Positions 40,874-50,993 of a stretch of 64,000 nucleotides of DNA are shown here, piece after piece. The DNA is from Cyanodermella asteris (taxonomy: Eukaryota > Ascomycota > Lecanoromycetes > Ostropales > Stictidaceae), in contig UYJD01000012.1 in NCBI GenBank assembly GCA_900618795.1, forward strand, positions 878,531 to 942,530, written 5' to 3'. The stretch's first letter is position 1. The number at the start of each line of letters is the position of its first letter. The notes beneath the pieces are model-generated. The model was not told the DNA's origin and searched no databases. It was given only the letters and a program-made list of their open reading frames with translations. A program made the translations under genes and the position numbers.

Positions 40874-42598
40874 ATGAGCGCCATTCTTTCTGCTGATGAC
40901 CTGAACGATTTTATCTCGCCCAGCGTTGCCTGTACCAAGCCAGTCGAAACCCTTCCCGACCCGCCTCCGTCTAACGCTTACGAGGTTACTACAGAAGGAA
41001 AGGACGTCCAAGAAGCAAGGACTGCTCAGATCTCTCTGACCGACTGTCTTGCTTGCTCTGGCTGCGTTACTTCCGCCGAAGCCGTTCTGGTATCCCTACA
41101 GTCTCACGCCGAAGTTCTCAATGTGCTAGACGCTGCGCCCCCCTACCCTCTCGACCAACTCGGAGATGAAGGCATCGCCGAACCTGCGACCAAAGATGGC
41201 AAAATATTCGTTGCAAGCGTCAGTCCCCAGGTACGGGCGAGCTTGGCCGCTACATACAACGTGACGGAGAAAGAAGCCGGAGCAATGATCGAGCAGCTGT
41301 TATCCGGGCCAGAGGGACTACGAACCGGCGGTCGTTATGGCAACAAGTTTGTCTGGGTATTCGACACAAACGTCTTCAGAGACTTGGCTTTGGCTCTGAG
41401 CGCAGAGGAAGTAACGACGGGAGCGTCTAGTCCGTCAGCCGCCGGCGGAGCAGTCGATCTCGATTCACGATCGAAGCCACCCATCCTCACTTCCGCGTGT
41501 CCTGGATGGATATGCTACGCGGAGAAGACCCATCCACATGTGCTTCCTCACCTCTCCAAGGTCAAATCGCCACAAGCACTCGCTGGTGTTCTCATCAAGT
41601 CCGTTCTTGCGAAGAAGTTTGGTGTGGATCCGGCCCAGATATGGCATCTGGCAGTAATGCCATGTTTCGACAAAAAGCTTGAAGCCTCGCGTCAAGAACT
41701 TACCGATGCTGCATGGAGCGATGTACCCATACCAGGATCTCCCATACGCGACGTGGACTGCGTGGTGACGGCAAGGGAGATAGTGATGCTAGCCGACAGC
41801 CGTGGCATCAGCTTTCCGTCGCTGCCAAAGAGGGGTTTGGAAGTCGGACGAAAGTCATGTTTTCCTGATCCTGTTCTCGACGAGTTTTTATTTGGTTCTG
41901 ATCACCCGACCTGGCAGCGAGAGCCAGCAGCTGGCTCAGCTGGTGGCTACCTATATCAAGTGCTTTTGCTCCAGCGAGATCTACACCCAGGAAGCGAAAT
42001 CAATGTCGTGCGAGGTCGCAACGCTGATGTTGCTGATTATCTTCTGGTTAAAGACGGGGTTACAGTATTCAGGGGCGCGCGCTACTACGGATTTCGAAAT
42101 ATACAGAACTTAGTTCGCAAGCTGAAGCCCGCTCGAGCCGGCCGAATTTTACCTGGGGGTAAGGTGGGTGTTGCTCGACGGCCCAATGGGACATCACCGC
42201 GCGATCTGGATTATTCGTACATAGAAGTCATGGCTTGCCCAGGAGGGTGTACAAATGGTGGTGGTCAAATCAAGGTCTCCGATTTGAGCGACCTCCAGAG
42301 TCCCGTCAAACCTGATATTGGCCCGAAAGAATGGCTCGCGAAAGTCGACGAAGCCTATTTTTCGATGGACAGCGATGGAGAGAGCGCCACATCTACAAAG
42401 CCGCCAGCTGGATGCAGTGCCCAAGAGATGCTGACAAGAGCTGGCGAAGTCATTGGACATTGGTCACAAATCACGGGGATTCCCAAGTCCAAGCTTGTAT
42501 ACACCACTTATCGAGAGGTCGAGAGCGACGTTGGAAAGGGGGCGCCAGATATGGAAAAGGTAGCCGCGCTGGCTGGGAAGATTGGAGGTGGTTGGTGA
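40874..42598 (+). CDS. NAR1: Cytosolic Fe-S cluster assembly factor Nar1 (hydrogenase-like)
   Basis: Single-exon gene of 574 residues from ATG 40874 ([20 protein letters not shown]), which places Cys20 in the N-terminal Fe-S site; the further ligands are Cys58, Cys61 and Cys64 (CLACSGC). The C-terminal iron-hydrogenase-like domain carries its ligands in [26 protein letters not shown] and [15 protein letters not shown]. The [18 protein letters not shown] segment is characteristic of Nar1. The protein acts in the CIA machinery, passing Fe-S clusters from the Nbp35-Cfd1 scaffold to the targeting complex. All expected cysteines are present. It converges on SSZ1 with a 253-base gap. Confidence 0.95.
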   Translation: MSAILSADDLNDFISPSVACTKPVETLPDPPPSNAYEVTTEGKDVQEARTAQISLTDCLACSGCVTSAEAVLVSLQSHAEVLNVLDAAPPYPLDQLGDEGIAEPATKDGKIFVASVSPQVRASLAATYNVTEKEAGAMIEQLLSGPEGLRTGGRYGNKFVWVFDTNVFRDLALALSAEEVTTGASSPSAAGGAVDLDSRSKPPILTSACPGWICYAEKTHPHVLPHLSKVKSPQALAGVLIKSVLAKKFGVDPAQIWHLAVMPCFDKKLEASRQELTDAAWSDVPIPGSPIRDVDCVVTAREIVMLADSRGISFPSLPKRGLEVGRKSCFPDPVLDEFLFGSDHPTWQREPAAGSAGGYLYQVLLLQRDLHPGSEINVVRGRNADVADYLLVKDGVTVFRGARYYGFRNIQNLVRKLKPARAGRILPGGKVGVARRPNGTSPRDLDYSYIEVMACPGGCTNGGGQIKVSDLSDLQSPVKPDIGPKEWLAKVDEAYFSMDSDGESATSTKPPAGCSAQEMLTRAGEVIGHWSQITGIPKSKLVYTTYREVESDVGKGAPDMEKVAALAGKIGGGW

Positions 42599-42851
42599 AC
42601 TTTTTGCATTTACGAGGCTGATGGATAGTCCTCGGGTCGCGCGGAGCATTAGGCTGGTGTTTTCTGGTTATGATACCCTCGACGTCTGTTTCGAGCATGA
42701 TAGAAATGGCTGAGAAAATTCATTATCGATCTGCGTCAACTTTACAATTTGTGGAACGTCGTTATTCTTGCGAAACAATTTAGAATTTCATTCAGCAATA
42801 CACTGTTGGCGTATCTTTTGATCCTCTAACCCAGTCTATGCATCGTATCTA

Positions 42852-44579
42852 TCAGGCAGCTTTGGGCTTCTCCAAAGTACCACGAACGCCCGTCTTTCCT
42901 CCAACTTCTCGCGCAGTAAACTGCAGCGCCAGCTCGGCGTTGACATTCAGCGTAACCTCAACCCTTCCGCCCTTCTTGACACCTTTTACAGAAGCTTCTG
43001 CGAGAACATTGCCAACCTTCCAGATCTTTTCACGAAGCTCATCCTCATCGTCATCACTGTCATCGTCATCTTCGTCGTCGTCGTCTTCATTCTCAGCCTT
43101 CTCCCCATTCGTCTTTGCCTTGGGCTGGGGTTTTGTGATCTTGATGTCACGAGTGGCTTCGACAATCTTCACAAGGACATCGCCGCCCTCTTTCGAGACA
43201 GCAAATGTCGCAGCCCGACGTACGGGGACCGCAGTCTCGGGCTCCAAGATGGCTCTGAATATTCCACGGTCTTCAGCATCTGTGAGTAACAGTACGCCGA
43301 TGGCGTGTCGCAGATGGGGCGTCACAGTAACGGCCGGGTGTGCCGACTGCTCGATGTCTTCCGTATCAAAGTCCTGCACAAGCGATGCCTGGATAGCCGC
43401 GCCACGAACAGCAAGCTCGGAGGGGTTGATGGCGTTGGGCAATGTAGATGGCGCGAGGATGGTCGTGGATTCAGGGAAGAGAAATCGGAGATTGGAAGCA
43501 ATTTTGGGCGTGTGCGCGCACCCACCAGCCAAAATGACCTCGTCGACGTCCAGAACATCGAGGTCAGCCTTCTTCACAACGCCTTCGACGGCGCGGGTAA
43601 AAGCACCGAAGACCTTGTTGGCCAGAAGCTCGTAACGGGTTCGGTTGACGGTGGAGCTGAAGTCGATGCCATTCGCCAGACTCTCAATACTAAAGCTTGC
43701 GTTGTTCCCGATACTCAGAGCCTTCTTGGTGGCTTCGGCCTCAAGCTTGAGCTTGGCCAGGCTGCGGGCATTTTCCCGGGGATCCGACTTGTGCTTCTTG
43801 ATGAACTCTTTGGCAAAGTGGTCGATGAGAACTTGGTCAAGGTTCTGTCCGGCATATTCGTAGTCATGCGTTGTCGCCAGAATTGTGTACATGCCTCCTC
43901 TTGATGCCACCACTGCCAGGTCAGACCTCATGCCTCCCAGGTCCGCAACGACGATTATTTTGTCGGTTGTGGTCGACTCAGGTCGGGCATCGTACGCAAG
44001 CACCGCTGCGACTGGCTCTGGTATGAATTGTAGGACCTCAATGCCAGCATTCTTAGCGGCCTCTGTGAGCGCCTTCTTCTGTTCGTCGCCGAAGTTGGTG
44101 GGCACGGTAATAACAGCGGAGTTGACCTGTTTTCCAAGGTAGCCGGACGCTGACGAGACGAGCTGCTTGATATGGCGGGTAGTGATCTCGGAGATGGAGA
44201 CGGTATTGACGGCGTCAGATTCAGTGTCCTGTATCGAAACGGCGACAGTTGAATCGTGCTTCTGAGGGTGGGCAGAATTCTGGCAAGGCGAAGGATCTAT
44301 TGAGCCAAAATCTTTGCCGATGAAGTCGCGAAAGTAGGCAACAGTGTTCTTGCCATTTCGTACTAGCTGTGCTTTGGCCTGTGTGCCGTGGTATTCCTCT
44401 CCGCCGACATAAGACAAGATGGAGGGGATTTGGCGGTCACCTTCCTCGTTGGCGATAACCTCAACCTGCCCCTTGCTCGAGGTGTGCGCAATGGAGCTGT
44501 TTGAATTACCAAAGGATAGACCGATCGCGAATCGCTCTGGCGGCGTCACAGTCGCTCCGTTGTCTTCGGCGCCACTCAT
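42852..44579 (-). CDS. SSZ1: Hsp70-like ribosome-associated chaperone Ssz1
   Basis: Single-exon gene of 575 residues from the ATG at 44579 (MSGAEDNGATVTPPERFAIG); the frame is open to 44774 but that part is unlike the family. The actin-like ATPase domain contains IGLSFGNSNSSIAHT, VPTNFGDEQKKAL, VVADLGGMRSDLAVVASRGG and DVDEVILAGGCAHTPKI. A shortened substrate-binding part follows, with an acidic run (EDDDDEDDDDSDDDEDE at ~510-527) encoded by a cat/cgt-type simple repeat at ~43035-43093. Ssz1 pairs with Zuo1 as the ribosome-associated complex that stimulates Ssb on nascent chains. The divergence from classical Hsp70 motifs is normal for Ssz1. Confidence 0.93.
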   Translation of the reverse strand: MSGAEDNGATVTPPERFAIGLSFGNSNSSIAHTSSKGQVEVIANEEGDRQIPSILSYVGGEEYHGTQAKAQLVRNGKNTVAYFRDFIGKDFGSIDPSPCQNSAHPQKHDSTVAVSIQDTESDAVNTVSISEITTRHIKQLVSSASGYLGKQVNSAVITVPTNFGDEQKKALTEAAKNAGIEVLQFIPEPVAAVLAYDARPESTTTDKIIVVADLGGMRSDLAVVASRGGMYTILATTHDYEYAGQNLDQVLIDHFAKEFIKKHKSDPRENARSLAKLKLEAEATKKALSIGNNASFSIESLANGIDFSSTVNRTRYELLANKVFGAFTRAVEGVVKKADLDVLDVDEVILAGGCAHTPKIASNLRFLFPESTTILAPSTLPNAINPSELAVRGAAIQASLVQDFDTEDIEQSAHPAVTVTPHLRHAIGVLLLTDAEDRGIFRAILEPETAVPVRRAATFAVSKEGGDVLVKIVEATRDIKITKPQPKAKTNGEKAENEDDDDEDDDDSDDDEDELREKIWKVGNVLAEASVKGVKKGGRVEVTLNVNAELALQFTAREVGGKTGVRGTLEKPKAA

Positions 44580-45126
44580 CTTTGCGGTGGTTGTGTGAGA
44601 GGGGTGCGATGGTGGAGGAATTTTGCGAGGCGCAAACCCAAAAAAAGTTCTGTAACCACGCCGGCGCTCCGCTCGGCTGGCGAATTGTTCACTACGCCAT
44701 CTGCCGCAGTGTGAGCTATATCGAGCTCTCTGAATTCGATCATCAGTCTGGTGCACTAGCACGCGATTCGACACAATCTACAGCTCAAACCTAGCCTTTC
44801 TTTTGACGATTGATCAAGGGTCCCCATTCTGCTGCCGCTGTATTCTCTTCCGGCCAGCGGCAGCGTAATTGGTGGCGCGGCTTTGCCAACCGACTGTATC
44901 TCGAAGCTAAGGACCTCGTAGACGTGCCTTTGGCTGTGTTCGAAACTGTTATTTTGGGGCTTGAAAAGTCGAACTGCGACGTCAGCGGAGATCTCATCTA
45001 CAGAGCAGTTTTCGGCCAGAGAAAGCAAACGAACAAGGAGCCATAAAGGAAAGTTATTCTTACGCAAGTTTCAGCTCCCAAGTTCTCTGAGCCCGAAGCA
45101 ATCAATTCATATTTCTGGGTGCCAAA
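44580..45126. promoter_or_regulatory. Divergent promoter SSZ1 / RRP40
   Basis: This 547-base interval lies between divergent start codons of two genes acting on translation or RNA metabolism. Short ORFs in it are not conserved. No motif is claimed. Confidence 0.35.
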
Positions 45127-45905
45127 ATGCCTCTTCTCGTCTTACCAGGCGAAGATGTGCCCCCGGGGACATTTCCTGTTTCCGCCAAGGAAGGCAAACC
45201 GTTGAGATTCGGACCTGGATTACAGCAGATATCACCATCCGAAGCTGTACCCAACCTTGCCGGGGCGCTGCTCACCGACAATCGCAAGCAGGCTGCATGG
45301 ATAGAAAGTCCAGAAGGCAGAGTCAGTCTCAGAAGAATTCGTGAAAGTGAGTGGCTGCTAATATTCAATAGTATCTGCCAGCCTTCAACGACCCTGTGAT
45401 AGCAACAGTCATTCGCAGCCAGGCCGAGCATTTCAGTTGCACCATTACGCCTCACGCACCGACAGTTGTACTTCCCCATCTGGCATTTGAGGGCGTCTCG
45501 AGAAAGACTCGCCCACAATTCCCACGAGGCGCACTCGTATACGCCCGAGTAGCTTCCGCCAACAAGTTCCTCGAAACGGAACTTACCTGTGTTGATCCGG
45601 CTACTGGAAAGAGTGAAGGCTTGGGTGAACTCAAAGCAGGCATGATATTCGACGTCAGTCTGGGGTTTGCCCGACGCTTGCTCTTGAGCAAGCAGCGCGA
45701 GAAGGGCAGCATCAGTATTCTCGAAGACCTGGCTGAAAAGGTAGCATTCGAAATCGCGGTTGGCCGCAACGGAAAGGTTTGGGTCGACAGTGCCAGTATC
45801 AAAGATATTCTGCTGGTTGGCAAGGCTATCCAGGAAACTGACTGCGGCTTTCTCAGTTTGGATGAGCAAAAGAAGTTGGTTCGAAAACTACTCAAAGCAC
45901 GATGA
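45127..45905 (+). CDS. RRP40: RNA exosome cap subunit Rrp40
   Basis: Exons are 45127-45321 and 45372-45905 (242 residues). The donor is GTCAGT at 45322 and the acceptor AATAG at 45371, giving ESPEGR|YLPAFNDPVIATV, the spacing seen in fungal Rrp40. The nearer GTGAGT at 45347 would break the frame. The N-terminal domain has LLVLPGEDVPPGTFP; the S1 domain has VIATVIRSQAEHFSCTITPH and GALVYARV; the KH domain carries FEIAVGRNGKVWVDS (GxNG loop). It is a non-catalytic RNA-binding cap subunit of the nuclear and cytoplasmic exosome. Confidence 0.93.
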
Positions 45906-48900
45906 TTTGGACGCGTCGAATGGCCGCTTTTACATCCAGCTCGCCAAAGTGCGTGTCACTCGCAACATGTCATCGAAGTTCAGAGGTGACTCCTTGGATA
46001 TCTTGAGCACTGCATCATGGTCTGCGTCCGAATTCGATGCTCCGATCACGAAGCCCAAGTTTCAGTTTGTAATCGATGCGACATATTGTCAAGTGGTCGC
46101 CAGGGGAAATGAGCAATCTCGTCACTGTCGACAACACGTTCACATCAGAAAACAAACCGATCACAATTCCGTGGCAGATCGGCTGTATCAGGGGCGATTT
46201 GATGGCTCAATCTATCGAAAGCTGCCTAGCCATTTGAGGCCCGGGTTGATGTACTCATCTCCAGCGATTGTTCCTCAGCATCAATTACAGAGTTCATCCG
46301 TTACCAGCTGAGCAAGTGAAGCCGATTAGAAGGTCTGACCTGGCCATAGTATCTCAACAGAGTGGCTCAAATCGAATCGTTGCGATGGTCCTAGGTCTCT
46401 GACTTGACGATGACCCATACTCGCCAAAGTTCGCCGTGTTGCAAAAAACAGTTCCGACCCTCCCTTCAGCCGTAAGGAATCACATACCCGCTTTACTTGC
46501 AGCACAGGTGGCGAGCGGCAGAACCCGCAGGCTCCACAGGAAAACATACACATTTTACATGTGGCAAGCTGTCAACGGGCGTATGGCACGCGATGGTGGG
46601 CGGTGATGTCGAAAGTATGGTCATCTCATACGTGACGTCCACAAGTATGGGGCTACTCGAGCATGTCCACCAGGGATGTCAGGGCGATATGCCGCTAGTC
46701 CGTAGCTATGATTGGAAGTGTCTAAGCCCTATAACAAGTCCGACATTTCCGCGATCAGCCAGTGACACCAAAGACAGGCACCGTGATGTGGACATGAAGT
46801 TTGTTTCCGGAGGCAATACCGGACGTCGTTAGCTGAAAGACGACTTACCCTGCCGTGTCAACGTGTATATGAGCAAAAGCGTTAGGGATCCTTGACTTAT
46901 CTCACGAGACCACTTCAAGTTCTATGAACCTTATATAAAAGCTGCTACTGTGGAGAAACTGTGCTCGAATCGCGTTCGCTTCCCCGAAATCGAGTCGGTC
47001 ATGGAGTTCGAGGTATTGAGGCGGTGAGATCAAGAAATAGTGAACATCGGACATCGGTGAACGTTCGCTGTGTAGACAGGCCGGAATATCGCTTTGTGCG
47101 ATTGCATGTACGTAAGCGATGACCACCAACAATATTCCATGGGCGAAGAGACCCCTGGTAGCAAATCGAGGGGATGGCGGTTCGATACTTTCGGTCCCGC
47201 CGTCCCCTTGGGTCCCACGATATTGATATTCACACGCCCCTACCTACCTCATGTCTTCATGCAACAGCTGACTCCGACCACTGTCGCCATCCTGGTCTTA
47301 TTGCATTGATTGGTTGCGCACACAAACGATCTTCAACCACTGGAGGTGCCGCCTTTTGCCGAGGGTACTTTCACGCAGCGACCAACTACAATCGCAGACT
47401 ATTGGCCCTCTTGGAAGTCTCGTCGCCTTTGAGATACGAATCCTGATCAGCTGATGGCATTGGGCAATACTGCGTCTAGATCTTGCCTGTCAGAAGCCAT
47501 TCGCCTCGTCATGTACTTTGGGCTTCTCTGCCTCGACGGGCAATGCTAAGCATCCGCCCTTCGCGTTTTCAATGATGGTGTCTTTTATTCTGTGCTACAA
47601 GCAATGCCGAGCATTTCTCAAAAGCGGCTCGTGGCCATTGAACGGCGGCCGATTTCGGTTTCAGACTCCAGACAGGGCACGCTTCGGGACCAGGTAGTTG
47701 ACAAGTACCTATTCTAAGACGACTCGCACCAATAGGCCCCGAATGCTACGCCAGATGCCTTCGACAGGTACCCATCAGAGACAAGCAGCTTCACGGAAAC
47801 GGACGGACCACTTGCCCTGCTTACTGTTTCTGGCACGGTAAGCCCCCCTTGTGACCACCACGAGTGTCGTTTGTGAGACCAACAAAATTGGTCGGGTTAC
47901 ACGAGGGTTTGACGGGGCAAGGGTCGTCATGTCATGCGGTCTTGGCTAATCGATCTCGTTCAGAGGCGGTTCATTGGTGGTGGATCGGAAAAGCCACGCT
48001 TGTAGAAACCTGTACGGTACGGCTGACCAACCTGGATCCTGGTCCTGCAAGTGAGATCCTTCGGGCGTGCGCTACCGGCGTGTCGGCAGACTCATAGCGG
48101 TACCCAGTACACCGCAGGAGCTGACGAGGCAGATGTTTTCAAGTCGAGGCTTTCAGGGAAGGCGAAAGGAGTGAGGCGCATTGAAGGCGATTCATGCAGC
48201 CCGCCTTAGGTTCTGTCTGTATACCTGGCCAGAGCCAGCTTAATCGTTACAGCGAGGCATCAGAACTGTCCGGTGCTGAGCTTGCACCGGAATTCTAAAG
48301 GGTTTCCGCGTCATCACGGCCACCTTACGACTGGATCAGACTACTCAAGTTGGCTCAGCAAGTACTCTCCTCCGACGCAAAGATTGCCGAGCGTTCAGAG
48401 AATCGATTCGTATCTAAATCCTTGATGAGGGAAGTCGTGCTCTCACTTGTCACGCCATCAGCGCGGCATGGCGAAACCGTCTTGCGTGGGTGTGAGAAGA
48501 CCGGCGATGACCAGCCCATAGATCATAGCCTCGCGGGGTGATGGGTCAGCTTACGGCTGTCAGCGAGTGCTAAGCTTATCAGCATACCAATTGCATACAA
48601 AGCCATGGTTGAGGCATCTGCCACTTAGGGCTCGTGGCGAGCCATGACTTGAATGAGCTCTCCGAGGCGCATGCCATTGCCGTCAGCATGGCTGCTTCGT
48701 TTCATGGAGACTGACACGCTGCGGTGGTGCTTTTTTCTCTTACAGAACGACCTTCTGTTGGCTTCGTACATGGGCTGCTGGTCATTGGTCTGGACTGACA
48801 GTATCGGCCAAAAGGTTCTCTGGTGCGGTTCACTGTGGCGCTGGGCCTCCTAACATCTCTGCCGAATCAGAACTGAGCGTTGGCACATCCTCAACAAGGT

Positions 48901-48967
48901 ATTGTGGATTGAAACCCGATCATCGATCTCCCATGGCCTGGCCCCACAACAATGGCTCAATGCCGGC
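45906..48967. other. 3 kb gene-poor region, nothing recognised
   Basis: After the dense core block, 3 kb hold only short ORFs (<185 codons) with no domains, on both strands. Composition is near the window average, so it is not an obvious RIP block. It may hold unrecognised decayed sequence or a non-coding transcript, but nothing supports a specific call. Confidence 0.4.
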
Positions 48968-50993
48968 TCATCGGTGCATACCATGTAGCTTATCAAGCCG
49001 CCACAGGTACAGCCCGAGTCCAATAATTCCGAGCACAAAAAAGGGAATTGCCGTGGTCCACCTATCGACCCACGTTCCAGCTGTACGATCGCTATTGCCA
49101 GACCTAGTGGCGGGCCAGCTTCGTACCTTGTTATGTTTGAGCCAAGCTGGAAGCACGTCATGCAGCTCAAATTCGGCCTCAGGGCTGGGCAAGGTGATAC
49201 CAGTGTCCTGTTCTGAGCCTGATGCCCCAACCGTAGCCTCGTGTTCCTGTTGCGAGACAGCCCCGACACGCACAGGAGTGGCAAGATACTCGGCTTTGAT
49301 GACTCTCCGTAAAATTTTCCCAGCGGGATTTCTGGGTATGCCTTTGACGACAGTGATGGCGATCGGAACCTTGTAGGCTGCCAAGCGTTCTCGAAGCCAA
49401 TCCTGGAGCTCTGCAGGATCGACGGCATTGGCGTCTGATGTGAGTGTGATGAAGGCCCAGGGAACCTCACCAGATGTACCATGCTTGTCCTCTGTCCCGA
49501 CGACAGCGCAGTCCTGAACATGTTTGTGGGATGCAAGAACGCTCTCGATCTCCGCAGGTGCCACTTGCCAGCCGCGAACCTTGATCATGTCTTTCTCTCG
49601 ATCAACGATGTAGTATCATCCTAGGTGGTCACGAGCAGCAATATCACCTGTTTTGAGCCATCCATCAGCGGTGAAGCTCTCCGTTGTGGCTTGTTCGGCA
49701 TTGAGGTAGTAACGAAAAGGATGTGGCGCCTTGACCTGAAGTAAGCCGGGAATGTTGGATCCCATCAAGAGCCTGTTCGACGTTACATGCAGCAACCTCA
49801 TCTCATACCCTGTGCAAGGGACACCAACTGTCGGAGTTGCCGCATTTTGCAACGCAAAGGCAGCAGACGTGATACTTGCTCCATGAGGGAAGTTATTTTC
49901 GGTCATCCAAGGAGTGCTGCAAGTCCATCCAGCCTCGGTAGCACCATAAAGTTGAACCAATCTTGCAGACGGAGCAGTCAAGAGCGCCGAGAAGGATGAG
50001 GCAAGTGATGTGCTGAGCGGTGCGCCAGCGCACATTACCTCTCGAACTGAGGCTAAAGCTTGACTGGTGGCAGACATTGGTGCTGTCAGTGCAATCAGCA
50101 TGCTAGGCACCACTGGGAATTCCGTGACATGATAATCGGCAACAGCGCGCAGAAACTTCTCGGTATTGAAGCGAGGCATGATATATGTCGGTGTGCCGCA
50201 GCGCAGGGCTGCACAATGAACCAGGGGTGCCGCGAACGCATGCATCAGAGGAAGCGATACCAGTCTCGACACCGCGTATGGCTTCGCCTTGGTTTCGCTT
50301 TCGATGTAGCTTCCGCTAACAATTTGGTAAGCGTGCGAGACGGCGGCGAATTTCGGGGCGCCGGTGGTCCCTGATGTTGAATAAAAGGCAGTCGGGACAA
50401 CGGCGGCTTCGGACTCGCTAAGCACATCCCAGTCGGTTTCGCCATGCTGCAGGAGGGCGCGCCAGCACCGTGGATCGCTGAGTGAGGCGTCGTGTCCATC
50501 ACATAAAAATATGCGCGACGGGTCCAGCAGACACGTGGATGCTGCTGCAGTCGCCTTGTCCAGCATGGGTGTTTCGGTGACAATAAAGTCGACATTGCAG
50601 GCGGACAACAGTTGCTCCAACTCGTGCACCGTGTGGCCAGGGTTCCCTCCCACCACACGAGCGCCAGTGCCGACGATCGCCAGGAACAATATAGGGTAGT
50701 AGATCTGCATCAAAATAAGAACATTGTGCTTGTAGCGGGGATTGTGTACAAACACTGCTCAGGGTGAGAATGCAGACAGTGCCTCCTCTCTGGAGTCCAT
50801 GTGCTCGAAAACCTGCAATCAACTGACACACGTATCGTCGTGCCTGTGAATTCGATATGTAATGTCTCGGGTCACTGGCGTCGATGAATATCTGGCCAAG
50901 TCAGGAATCTCTCTGCTGGGGCCAAAGTGGGATACACACCGCTTTGCTCGCATCATATTTCGGAGCACCGAGCACCCATGATACAAGGTCCAT
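48968..50993 (-). pseudogene. 4-coumarate-CoA-ligase-like adenylate-forming enzyme (AfeA-like), in-frame TGA
   Basis: Exons in transcript order are 50993-50940, 50891-50754 and 50704-48968, joined in frame (YDASKA|IFIDASD; TLSS|IYYPILFLAIVG) by introns of 48 and 49 bases. A complete ANL enzyme can be read: P-loop FYSTSGTTGAPKF, YGATEAGW, DGWLKTGDI, the hinge IVDREKDMIKVRGWQV and the catalytic Lys in NPAGKILRR (~residue 527). One TGA at 49616-49618 interrupts the frame exactly where relatives have GYYYIVDR (here G-stop-YYIVDR); no intron fits around it. The rest is intact, so this is a very young pseudogene, a sequencing error, or read-through. Unusually, it ends in a membrane segment (AIPFFVLGIIGLGLYLW) rather than a peroxisomal signal. 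The start at MDLVSWVLG is tentative. Neighbouring TmpA-like gene suggests the AfeA role. Confidence 0.65.

Noticed and set aside
44580-44774. Upstream extension of the SSZ1 frame by 65 codons
   Set aside because: Non-conserved Arg/Ser-rich leader; the ATG at 44579 gives the family-like start.
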